Assembly: GCF_001647545.1 (NCBI RefSeq)
Contig: NZ_LSZH01000016.1
Coordinates: 124,001-188,000 of the forward strand
Length of the DNA stretch: 64,000 nt
Source: Acinetobacter sp. SFB
GTDB taxonomy: Bacteria; Pseudomonadota; Gammaproteobacteria; Pseudomonadales; Moraxellaceae
Direction: 5' to 3'
Part shown: positions 46,959-54,954 of the stretch, piece by piece
Layout: each line of letters begins with the position of its first letter
How positions within the stretch are numbered: the first letter of the stretch is position 1
Translations under genes and position numbers: made by a program
The notes under the pieces: generated by a model
What the model was told of the DNA's origin: nothing
What the model saw: only the letters and a program-made list of their open reading frames with translations
The model's database searches: none

Positions 46959-48275
46959 ATGAAAAAAAAATTAGAATCATTTATTGAGGTCGCACAAGAT
47001 TCGGATTTCCCCATCCAGAACTTACCTTTTGGTGTCTTTAGTGCATCAGCTGAAGGCGAGCGTCGTGTAGGTGTCGCATTGGGCGAATGGGTGGTCGATC
47101 TTGCTGCTCTTGAAGCCAATGGCTTCTTAAAAATCAATTCAGGTGAAACTTACTTCAATCAACCGACATTGAATAAGTTCATTGAATCCGGCAAAGCCAA
47201 TTGGTCTAAAGTGCGTGCCGAACTGCAAGATATTTTATCTGCAGATAATTCAATCCTGCGTGACAATCAAAGCTTACGTCAGCATGCTTTCTTTAAACAG
47301 GCAGAAGTCACGCTGCATTTGCCGGTGCATGTTCCAGGCTACACCGATTTCTATTCATCGAAAGAACACGCGACCAATGTGGGCTGCATGTTCCGTGATC
47401 CTAAAAATGCACTTTTACCCAACTGGTCAGAACTTCCAGTCGGCTATAACGGTCGTGCCAGCTCGGTAATTGTGAGTGGTACCAATGTGGTACGTCCATC
47501 CGGCCAGATTAAACTTGCAAATAGTGAACGCCCTGTATTCTCGGCTTGTCGCAAACTCGATTTCGAACTTGAAACGGGTTTTATCGTAGGCAAAGCAAAT
47601 CAATTGGGTGAACCGATCTCAATTGAAAATGCCTGGGAGCACATCTTCGGCATGGTGCTGTTCAATGACTGGTCGGCACGCGATTTGCAACAGTGGGAAT
47701 ATGTACCGCTGGGTCCTTTCAATGCAAAAACCTTTGCATCGTCAATCTCGCCATGGATTGTGACCATGGAAGCACTTGAGCCATTTAAAACCAGCTCACC
47801 TGTGCAAGAACCACAACCTCTGGCCTACTTGCGCGAAGACCATTCCAGCAACAGTTATGACATTAACCTATCTGTTGAAATTCAGGCAGAAGGTGCAGAA
47901 CAAGCAGACGTGATCAGTCAAACCAACTTCAAATATATGTACTGGTCGATGTCTCAACAGTTAACCCATCACACCATTGCCGGCTGTAACGTCCAAGTCG
48001 GTGACTTGATGGGTTCAGGTACGATTTCTGGCCCTACACCTGACTCTTATGGTTCTTTACTGGAAATTAGCTGGAATGCGACTCAGCCGCTGACCCTTTC
48101 CAATGGCGAACAGCGCAGCTTTATCCAAGATGGCGACACACTGACCATGAAAGGCTACTGTGAAAAAGATGGCTTACGCATCGGTTTTGGTGAAGTGTCT
48201 GGCACCGTGCTGCCTGCGGTTGAATTTGACTTCGCTACCGATCCTGCCGAGGAGCAACTCAGTGAAACTGTATAG
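46959..48275 (+). CDS. Fumarylacetoacetase
   Basis: 438 aa. Two-domain FAH: an N-terminal domain (LPFGVFSASAEGERRVGVALGEWVVDL) and the catalytic FAH domain with VPGYTDFYSSKEHATNVG, KLDFELETGFIVG, FNDWSARDLQQWEY and GDLMGSGTISG. It splits fumarylacetoacetate into fumarate and acetoacetate. Separated from DUF2783 by 184 bp with no visible terminator, so perhaps a second promoter of the same unit. Its 3' end overlaps the isomerase start. Confidence 0.93.
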   Translation: MKKKLESFIEVAQDSDFPIQNLPFGVFSASAEGERRVGVALGEWVVDLAALEANGFLKINSGETYFNQPTLNKFIESGKANWSKVRAELQDILSADNSILRDNQSLRQHAFFKQAEVTLHLPVHVPGYTDFYSSKEHATNVGCMFRDPKNALLPNWSELPVGYNGRASSVIVSGTNVVRPSGQIKLANSERPVFSACRKLDFELETGFIVGKANQLGEPISIENAWEHIFGMVLFNDWSARDLQQWEYVPLGPFNAKTFASSISPWIVTMEALEPFKTSSPVQEPQPLAYLREDHSSNSYDINLSVEIQAEGAEQADVISQTNFKYMYWSMSQQLTHHTIAGCNVQVGDLMGSGTISGPTPDSYGSLLEISWNATQPLTLSNGEQRSFIQDGDTLTMKGYCEKDGLRIGFGEVSGTVLPAVEFDFATDPAEEQLSETV

Positions 48276-48912
48276 CTACTTTCGAAGTTCTGCGGCATAC
48301 CGTGTACGCATTGCCTTGAACTTAAAAAGTCTGCAAGCCGAAGTGATCCCTGTGTATTTGCTTAAAAATGGCGGTGAGCAGCACAGCGCTGAATACCGTC
48401 TGATTAATCAAAGTGAACTTGTCCCTGCTTGGGTTGAAGATGCAAATGAAGGTGGTTTCACCCTGACCCAATCTTTAAGCATCTTGGAATACTTAGAAGA
48501 AAAGCACCCAGAAACAGCCTTATTGCCTCAGGACATTGAACAACGCGCCTTGATTCGTGCCTTTAGCCAAAGTATTGCCTGCGATATTCATCCACTGAAT
48601 AACTTACGGGTCTTGCAATATTTATCCGGCACTTTAGCAGTATCGGATGAGCAAAAATCAGCTTGGTACAGGCATTGGGTTGAAACCTGTTTTTCCGGAT
48701 TAGAAGCCCAGCTTAAAAATTCAAATGGCAAATTCTGCTTTGGCGAAACAGCCACTTTTGCAGATTGTTGCTTGGTGCCACAAGTGTATAACGCATTACG
48801 TTTCAATATTTATTTAGCAGCTTACCCAAAAATTGCCGCGATTTACCAGCACTGCAATACGCTCCCTGCATTCCAGAACGCCGCGCCTGAAGCGCAAGCC
48901 GATGCAGCTTAA
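48262..48912 (+). CDS. maiA: Maleylacetoacetate isomerase (zeta GST)
   Basis: 216 aa from GTG 48262, which has GAGGAG at ideal distance; the frame runs further upstream inside the fumarylacetoacetase gene but that part is not needed. KLYSYFRSSAAYRVRIALNLK replaces the usual SSCS(W/A) by SSAA, and INQSELVPAWV, DIHPLNNLRVLQYL follow. Isomerises maleylacetoacetate to fumarylacetoacetate with glutathione. Overlaps the upstream gene by 14 bp. Paralogue of the maleylpyruvate isomerase at 29805. Confidence 0.92.
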   Translation: MKLYSYFRSSAAYRVRIALNLKSLQAEVIPVYLLKNGGEQHSAEYRLINQSELVPAWVEDANEGGFTLTQSLSILEYLEEKHPETALLPQDIEQRALIRAFSQSIACDIHPLNNLRVLQYLSGTLAVSDEQKSAWYRHWVETCFSGLEAQLKNSNGKFCFGETATFADCCLVPQVYNALRFNIYLAAYPKIAAIYQHCNTLPAFQNAAPEAQADAA

Positions 48913-48933
48913 ATTTTAAATAAGGATATTGAT

Positions 48934-49509
48934 ATGGCGATTCAAATTGAAAAAATTCACCACGTGGCTTACCGCTGTAAAGATGCCAAGGAAACCGTGC
49001 AGTGGTACAAAAAAAATCTCAATATGGATTTTATTTTGGCCTTTGCTGAAGACTATGTTCCTTCAACCAAAGCTTTTGACCCCTACATGCATTTATTTTT
49101 AGATGCCGGTAATGGCAACGTTTTGGCCTTCTTTGAATTGCCGACCCAACCGGAAATGGGCCGTGATGAAAACACGCCAAAATGGGTACAGCACATTGCA
49201 TTAAAAGTAAAAGACCGTGCAGCGCTGCTTGAAGCGAAAGAACATCTGGAAGCCAATGGCAATAATGTATTGGGCATCACCAATCACGGTATTTTCCATT
49301 CTATCTACTTTTTCGATCCAAATGGTCACCGTTTGGAATTGGCTTATGACGATGAAAAAGCACCGGCAAAAATCGCCATGATTACCGAAGAAATGAAATA
49401 CGACATGCTGGAACAGTGGAGTAAGAATAAACGTGCCCCACACCACACCCATTTCTTGCATGCCGAAGAATTAGAAAACAATTCAGCTACCGCAAAACTT
49501 GATCACTGA
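48934..49509 (+). CDS. VOC-superfamily protein, candidate ring-cleavage enzyme
   Basis: 191 aa, two VOC modules. IHHVAYRC (His10), FFELP (Glu68), WVQHIALKV (His87) and HRLELAYDD (Glu135) are placed like the metal ligands of glyoxalase I, and a His-His-Glu subset would suit an Fe(II) dioxygenase. It sits among all the genes needed to take homogentisate to acetoacetyl-CoA except homogentisate 1,2-dioxygenase. It could therefore be the missing ring-opening enzyme, a repair enzyme for an intermediate, or a glyoxalase. Fold assignment is firm, function is not. Confidence 0.8.
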   Translation: MAIQIEKIHHVAYRCKDAKETVQWYKKNLNMDFILAFAEDYVPSTKAFDPYMHLFLDAGNGNVLAFFELPTQPEMGRDENTPKWVQHIALKVKDRAALLEAKEHLEANGNNVLGITNHGIFHSIYFFDPNGHRLELAYDDEKAPAKIAMITEEMKYDMLEQWSKNKRAPHHTHFLHAEELENNSATAKLDH

Positions 49510-49525
49510 GTTAAAGGATTAAAAT

Positions 49526-50227
49526 GTGAATAAATTGGTTGTGAGTGCAGCACAAGCTTTAGAGGGGATTGTTGCTGATAATCAAACTTTAGCCGTAGGC
49601 GGTTTTGGCTTATGTGGCATTCCTGAAGCATTGATTGATGCATTAAAAGAAACGGGGGTGACAGGTTTAACCTGCATTTCCAACAATGCCGGTGTGGATG
49701 ATTTTGGTTTGGGTAAATTGCTGCAAAGCAAGCAAATCAAAAAAATGATTTCATCCTATGTCGGTGAAAACAAGGAGTTTGAACGTCAGTATTTAAATGG
49801 TGAACTTGAAGTGGAATTGACGCCTCAAGGTACCCTGGCTGAAAAATTACGTTCTGGCGGTGCAGGCATCCCGGCTTTCTATACGCAAACGGGGGTCGGA
49901 ACCCTGATTGCCGAAGGAAAAGAAAGCCGTTTTTTTGATGGCAAAGAATATATTTTGGAAAACACCCTGACTGCCGATGTGGCTTTGGTGAAAGCTTATA
50001 AAGCAGATAAAGCCGGCAATTTGGTGTTCCGTAAAACAGCACGCAACTTTAACCCTGAATGTGCGGTTGCGGGCAAGTTCACTGTGGTTGAAGTTGAACA
50101 GCTGGTGGAAATTGGCGAGATCGATCCGGATGATATCCATCTGCCCGGTATTTACGTCAACCGTATCGTTATCAATGCAACGCCTGAAAAGCGCATTGAA
50201 CAAATGACCTTAAAGGGGGAGGCTTAA
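49526..50227 (+). CDS. scoA: 3-oxoacid CoA-transferase subunit A
   Basis: 233 aa, GTG start after [26 protein letters not shown] and [13 protein letters not shown] are family I CoA-transferase alpha-subunit motifs. Follows a route that ends in acetoacetate, so succinyl-CoA:acetoacetate transferase (ScoA) fits better than the 3-oxoadipate transferase PcaI. 16 bp after the VOC gene. Confidence 0.88.
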   Translation: MNKLVVSAAQALEGIVADNQTLAVGGFGLCGIPEALIDALKETGVTGLTCISNNAGVDDFGLGKLLQSKQIKKMISSYVGENKEFERQYLNGELEVELTPQGTLAEKLRSGGAGIPAFYTQTGVGTLIAEGKESRFFDGKEYILENTLTADVALVKAYKADKAGNLVFRKTARNFNPECAVAGKFTVVEVEQLVEIGEIDPDDIHLPGIYVNRIVINATPEKRIEQMTLKGEA

Positions 50228-50230
50228 ATC

Positions 50231-50878
50231 ATGGCTTGGACACGCAACGAAATGGCACAGCGCGCTGCGCTCGAGCTTGAAGATGGCTTCTACGTGAATT
50301 TAGGCATTGGCTTGCCCACTTTGGTTGCCAACTATATTCCTGAAGGCATCAATGTCTGGTTACAGTCAGAAAATGGCCTACTCGGTATTGGTGAATTTCC
50401 AACTCAAGATACAGTCGATGCCGACCTGATTAATGCCGGCAAGCAAACGGTCACGGCTCGTCCCGGTGCTGCATTTTTTTCCAGTTCAGAATCCTTTGCC
50501 ATGATCCGTGGCGGTCATGTCAATATTGCGATTTTAGGTGCCATGGAAGTATCTGAAACGGGTGATCTGGCCAACTGGATGATTCCAGGTAAAAAAGTCA
50601 AAGGCATGGGCGGTGCCATGGACCTGGTTGCTGGGGTACAAAAAGTCGTGGTGCTGATGGAACACAATGCCAAAGATGGCAGCCCGAAAATCGTGAATCA
50701 GTGTGCACTGCCTTTGACCGGTAAAGGTGTTGTACATCGTATTATCAGTGACTTGGGTGTGCTCGATATTAGCGTTGAAGGCGTCAAACTGGTCGAACTT
50801 GCTAAAAATGTCACTTTAGCGCAGATCAAAGCTGCTACAGGCGTCGAGCTGATTACCAATCCACGAGATGCTGCATAA
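50231..50878 (+). CDS. scoB: 3-oxoacid CoA-transferase subunit B
   Basis: 215 aa. [20 protein letters not shown], then [12 protein letters not shown] with the catalytic glutamate that forms the glutamyl-CoA intermediate, and [14 protein letters not shown]. Three bases after subunit A. Together they make acetoacetyl-CoA, which needs a thiolase; the following thiolase gene is broken. Confidence 0.9.
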   Translation: MAWTRNEMAQRAALELEDGFYVNLGIGLPTLVANYIPEGINVWLQSENGLLGIGEFPTQDTVDADLINAGKQTVTARPGAAFFSSSESFAMIRGGHVNIAILGAMEVSETGDLANWMIPGKKVKGMGGAMDLVAGVQKVVVLMEHNAKDGSPKIVNQCALPLTGKGVVHRIISDLGVLDISVEGVKLVELAKNVTLAQIKAATGVELITNPRDAA

Positions 50879-50956
50879 ATGTAGAACTCATGCATGGATC
50901 AAAGCAGCTTCGGCTGCTTTGATTGTATTTATACTGATGAAATAATGAGATACAAC

Positions 50957-51015
50957 ATGAAAAAAATTGTAATTGCTGCAGCCAGCCGTACCGCAATGGA
51001 TAGTTTGCAATGTGG
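50957..51015 (+). pseudogene. Thiolase (acetyl-CoA acetyltransferase) start, cut by IS
   Basis: [18 protein letters not shown] is the typical N-terminus of a thiolase (..IVIVAASRTAIGSF). The similarity ends after ~16 codons, where IS3-type sequence begins. The last step of the homogentisate branch is therefore not encoded intact here. Confidence 0.75.
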
Positions 51016-51450
51016 ACTCTCCGCACTCACAGTGCCATATTACCTATATTCGTACTCATGAAGGATGGTTGTATCTTGCAGTTGTGATTGACCTGTTTTC
51101 ACGTCTAGTTGTGGGTTGGTCTATGAAGTCAAGAATCACAACAGATCTAGTTCTAGAAACACTATTAATGGTCATATAGCAGAGAAAACCACAGAATAAA
51201 GTTCTGATCCACCCTGACCAGGGCAGCCAATACACTAGTTATGAATGGTAGACATTTCTCAAACATCATAATCTTGAAAGTAGTATGAGTCGTCACTTAC
51301 GCAGTACACTGCTCATGTCATGATAATGTTGTATCTGAGAGCTTCTTTTCAGATACTAAATAAAGCGAGAGAGGATTAAGAAGAAAATATATACATCAAG
51401 AGCTGAAGCAAGATTAGATATCTTGAATATGATGGTTAGATGTGTCTAGA
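51016..51450 (+). mobile_element. IS3-family OrfB remnant
   Basis: Reads [38 protein letters not shown], then after frame breaks VLIHPDQGSQYTSYEW, FLKHHNLESSMSR, DNVVSESFFQ and IYTSRAEARLDILNMM. These are the rve/DDE blocks of an IS3-family transposase. No intact frame and no ends seen. Confidence 0.8.
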
Positions 51451-52112
51451 ATTTTGGTGGCTATTCATTCTTTTGTCAGAGAAGTGCTTAGATAGTTGAA
51501 ATTTTTAATAGAAATAGGGGATGATAGCCTCCATTTTTTACTTGGTACAAGAGACTTTATATTAGATGAAAAGAAATATTGTTTATTATTTTATCAATAT
51601 AACTCAATAGAAAAAAACCGCCTGTTATGCGGTTTTTTTCTATTCGACTTAACTATTGAGCAATAAATAAAGTGGTTAAATTTGGAGGTGGATTGATTCT
51701 TTGCATATGGGAAAAAACCATCATTCCCGAAATTAAAAAAGCCAATATTGTTATTACAGAGCTATATAAACGCATTCATTACTTATCATATTTACTAGAT
51801 CACCAGGGTAACCTTATCTTGTTACATTTACAATATATAGCTAATCTTATTGAAATAACTAAATTTTTACTAAACCACATCTTTTTATAAATAAAATAAA
51901 TATATATATAAGAAAACTTGATATTTTATGTTTTTAGTGTATAGTTAATTTAACTAGAAAAAAGTCTTGTTTCGGTAAATCTTCTTTAAGTATCGCAGTT
52001 TTAGTCATAATCCTTCGTTTTTTCAGATTTTAAGTTTCATTCTTTATTATTTTCAAAGTTATATTCAGTCAATAAAATGGCTAAAAATTATTAAAAATCA
52101 GTAGGGTTTATT
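51451..52112. other. Gap holding a terminator and the csp leader
   Basis: A 72-codon GTG frame at 51672 lacks a ribosome site and is not called. The right part (about 51950-52112) should be the long 5' leader usual for cold-shock genes. Confidence 0.5.
51611..51639. terminator. Bidirectional terminator
   Basis: AAAAAAACCGC / GCGGTTTTTTT with a 7-nt loop. It would end transcription from the catabolic island. Confidence 0.92.
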
Positions 52113-52328
52113 ATGTCTAATTCAAATGTTGTTAAAGGTACTGTAAAGTGGTTCAACGAAACTAAAGGTTTCGGTTTTATCCAGCCAGAATCAGGTCCAG
52201 ATGTTTTCGCTCACTTTAGCGAAATCGCCAGTTCAGGCTTCAAAACCTTAATGGAAGGTCAGCAAGTTGAATTCAGTGTTACTCAAGGTCAAAAAGGCCC
52301 AAATGCTGTAAATATTGTTGCTGTATAA
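52113..52328 (+). CDS. Cold-shock domain protein
   Basis: 71 aa, a single [18 protein letters not shown] (RNP1) and VFAHFSEI (RNP2) are intact. RNA chaperone of the CspA family. GTAGGG ribosome site; likely long structured leader; terminator right behind. Confidence 0.95.
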   Translation: MSNSNVVKGTVKWFNETKGFGFIQPESGPDVFAHFSEIASSGFKTLMEGQQVEFSVTQGQKGPNAVNIVAV

Positions 52329-52343
52329 GTAAGAATAAAGATT

Positions 52344-52369
52344 AAAAAAGCACTTAGATGTGCTTTTTT
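52344..52369 (+). terminator. Terminator of the cold-shock gene
   Basis: AAAAAAGCAC / GTGCTTTTTT with a 6-nt loop, 15 bp after the stop codon. Confidence 0.9.
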
Positions 52370-52663
52370 ATGGTTCAAAATTTAATTTTAAAGTTGTTTT
52401 CCGTATTGGAAAAAGTATTAAAAACAGGATATAAATTGTTAAAAATAAATGATTTAATTGCTAAATCTAAAAATGGTACCGAAATTATAGTGTCTTTAAT
52501 TCCCTTAAATAAAATGCAAAATACACGTCAGGGTTTTAAAAAAATTGAAGTAGGGAAAAAGGTTCTGCTTCAGTCTGGGGTTGAGGTTGATTTAAATTTA
52601 GATGGTCGTTCATTTTATACTTCTTTACATCAGCTTTTTAAGTTAAATCATAAAGTTATTTGA
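52370..52663 (+). CDS. Hypothetical 97-aa protein
   Basis: MVQNLILKLFSVLEKVLKTG, then IVSLIPLNKMQNTRQGF and LDGRSFYTSLHQLF. Mixed helix and strand, basic. The ATG abuts the terminator and has no ribosome site, so translation may begin at a later codon or the frame may be spurious. No family recognised. Confidence 0.38.
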   Translation: MVQNLILKLFSVLEKVLKTGYKLLKINDLIAKSKNGTEIIVSLIPLNKMQNTRQGFKKIEVGKKVLLQSGVEVDLNLDGRSFYTSLHQLFKLNHKVI

Positions 52664-52741
52664 ATAAAATTAGATAGATATGAAACATTTAATTTAACAT
52701 CATCGCTTCATCATAATCATAATATTATTCAAGGTATATTC

Positions 52742-52939
52742 ATGCTTAAACAAAGTATCAGCGTAAAAGATCAGTTTGGGATTAAACACTCTATTCAAGC
52801 GACAGTGGATCACCATTTTGCGAATACGCAATCTTATTCTAATGTGAAACATATTACAGTTGAGGGTGAAGATATTCGTCCGAGTTTTGAAATGTATTTT
52901 CAAAGTACCTTAAGTGGAAAAATTTTTAAAATTATCTAA
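52742..52939 (+). CDS. Hypothetical 65-aa protein
   Basis: MLKQSISVKDQFGIKHSIQA, beta-rich by eye, with AAGG nine bases before the ATG. No family recognised. Coding-like composition, but short. Confidence 0.5.
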   Translation: MLKQSISVKDQFGIKHSIQATVDHHFANTQSYSNVKHITVEGEDIRPSFEMYFQSTLSGKIFKII

Positions 52940-53147
52940 ATAAGCCAAATTCTGCTTAAGCCCCTGTCTCCTAATACTGATTATACCAAGGCAGATCATA
53001 AAACTTTTCTCAAGCTTCTTATCACTTCTACCCATAACTTTTCACTCCAGATAATACTCTTCTTGAATCAGTCACTTGCCATGCAGCTGCTAGGTGCTGT
53101 AACGCATACATAGATGCTATCCAAGCACTCAAGATAGAATTCATTAG

Positions 53148-53182
53148 TTAAGCTTAAAATTCTTTTAAGCTTAAGATTTTTT
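53148..53182 (+). terminator. Terminator-like hairpin just before tpsB
   Basis: TTAAGCTTAAAA / TTTTAAGCTTAA, perfect 12-bp arms with a 3-nt loop, then GATTTTTTT. It ends 41 bp before the tpsB ATG, so it either ends upstream transcription or acts as an attenuator of the tps operon. Confidence 0.6.
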
Positions 53183-53222
53183 TAAAAAATTTAGCCATTT
53201 GGGTTATTCGCCCAGGGAAATT

Positions 53223-54890
53223 ATGTTAAATCAAAAAGTATGGCCGCTCGCAATACTGGCATTGAGCCAAAGTGTATTAGCTGCCCAGCCACCCAGTGCT
53301 GGCAGCCAGTTGCAACAAATTCCAGCTTCACCTATTCCACAAAAACAACAACCCATAATTAGCCTTGTACCGAGTGAAACAGCAGCAACGCCCCAAACTG
53401 ACAATGTCAAAATTAATGTTAAAAGCCTTCAAATTACTGGAATGCAGGCTTACTCTGAAGCTGAATTACTGAAACTCACCCACTTTAAACCCAATAGCGA
53501 ACTCAGCCTGTCGGATCTGCGCGCAATGGCAGCCAGCATTGCGAACTACTACCATAATAATGGGTATTTTGTAGCACAAGCTTATTTACCCGCCCAAGAT
53601 ATTGAAAATGGCATCGTCACTCTAGCCGTGATCGAAGGTGAATACGGCAAAGTTATTGTGCGTAATCAGACCAATCTATCAAATGGCTTAGTGGCGAGTC
53701 AGCTTAAAGGCATTAATAGTGGGGATACGATTACCCATGCCCCACTTGAAAGTCGCCTGCTCTTGCTTTCTGATATTGCCGGTGTAAATGTCAGTTCAAC
53801 CTTGGCACCGGGTGCAACGGCAGGAACGTCAGATTTAATTGTAGATGTAAGCCCGGCACCACGGATCAATGGCAGTATTGATGCAGATAACGCAGGCAAT
53901 CGTTACACCGGTGAAAATCGGATTGGCGCGACAGTAAATGTGAACAATTTAGCCGGACAGGGTGACATTGCCTCATTACGTGTACTCACCTCGGGCAAAG
54001 GCTTAAATTATGCCAGAGCCGCCTATCAAATGCAGTTCGCTAAAGCCACCGCGGGTGTAGCTTATAGCTGGTTAGAGTACGAACTTGGCAAAGAGTTTAA
54101 AACTTTAGATGCCCATGGGAATGCAAAAATTGCCAGCATCTATGGCAGCTACCCATTAATGCGTTCACGCAATACTAATCTGTATGCCGATATTCTGTAT
54201 GAAAATAAAATCCTACAGGATCGAATCGATGCTATCTCTATGGTGACCGATAAAAAGGTCAATGCACTGACTGCTGCTTTACGTGGTAACCATATAGATA
54301 ATTTGGGTGGTGGTGGATTAAATAGCTATTCAATAGCTGCGACTTTTGGTGATCTTAATATCCAAACCCCGGCTGCCTACGCAGTTGACGAATCTACTGC
54401 ACGTAGTGATGGTCATTATAATAAATTGGCACTCAGCGTCAATCGTCTGCAACGCGTGACCAATACTGTCTCGCTCTATGCTGGGTTGAATGGTCAGTTG
54501 GCATCAAAGAATCTTGATAACTCAGAAAAAATGGGATTGGGCGGCATGAATGCGGTGCGGGCTTATCCTGAAGGCGAAGCCTATGGTGATCAGGGCTATG
54601 TACTGACAGTGGAAGTCAGAAAAGATTTACCCCAATTTTCTGAGCAAATACCCGGTCAAATGCAATTGGTAGGCTTTGTTGATACTGGCCGCATCAATAT
54701 TGATGAAACCACTTGGACAACTGGCGATAACACTAGAACGCTGAGTGGGGCAGGCGTTGGCATAAACTGGATGGATTACAATAATTTTGTGATGAAATTT
54801 GCTTACGCGCACAAGTTGGGCAGTGAAAAGGCAATATCTGCGCCTGACAAAAGCGGTCGTTTCTGGGTTCAGCTGGTCAAATACTTCTAA
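53223..54890 (+). CDS. TpsB outer-membrane translocator (ShlB/FhaC family)
   Basis: 555 aa. Signal peptide (KVWPLAILALSQSVLA), proline-rich linker, POTRA-type region (VKSLQITGMQAYSEAELL.., NNGYFVAQAYLPAQDIENG) and a C-terminal barrel with VRAYPEGEAYGDQGY, the motif of the conserved inner loop, ending WVQLVKYF. Secretes the partner exoprotein across the outer membrane without ATP. ATG 53223 has AGGGAA; the longer frame from 53199 is not needed. Followed after 64 bp by the TpsA gene. Confidence 0.92.
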   Translation: MLNQKVWPLAILALSQSVLAAQPPSAGSQLQQIPASPIPQKQQPIISLVPSETAATPQTDNVKINVKSLQITGMQAYSEAELLKLTHFKPNSELSLSDLRAMAASIANYYHNNGYFVAQAYLPAQDIENGIVTLAVIEGEYGKVIVRNQTNLSNGLVASQLKGINSGDTITHAPLESRLLLLSDIAGVNVSSTLAPGATAGTSDLIVDVSPAPRINGSIDADNAGNRYTGENRIGATVNVNNLAGQGDIASLRVLTSGKGLNYARAAYQMQFAKATAGVAYSWLEYELGKEFKTLDAHGNAKIASIYGSYPLMRSRNTNLYADILYENKILQDRIDAISMVTDKKVNALTAALRGNHIDNLGGGGLNSYSIAATFGDLNIQTPAAYAVDESTARSDGHYNKLALSVNRLQRVTNTVSLYAGLNGQLASKNLDNSEKMGLGGMNAVRAYPEGEAYGDQGYVLTVEVRKDLPQFSEQIPGQMQLVGFVDTGRINIDETTWTTGDNTRTLSGAGVGINWMDYNNFVMKFAYAHKLGSEKAISAPDKSGRFWVQLVKYF

Positions 54891-54954
54891 GTTCTTGCTC
54901 ATAAAAAAGAAAACGGCATTGAATTCATAAATTAAAGAATAAAGGAACGACAGC

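Noticed and set aside
49526..50878. Naming the CoA-transferase pair pcaIJ and the broken gene pcaF
   Set aside because: No other beta-ketoadipate gene is present, and the neighbours end in acetoacetate, so the acetoacetate transferase reading is preferred.
51672..51890. 72-codon GTG frame
   Set aside because: No ribosome site and AT-driven composition; lies in the presumed leader or upstream region of the cold-shock gene.
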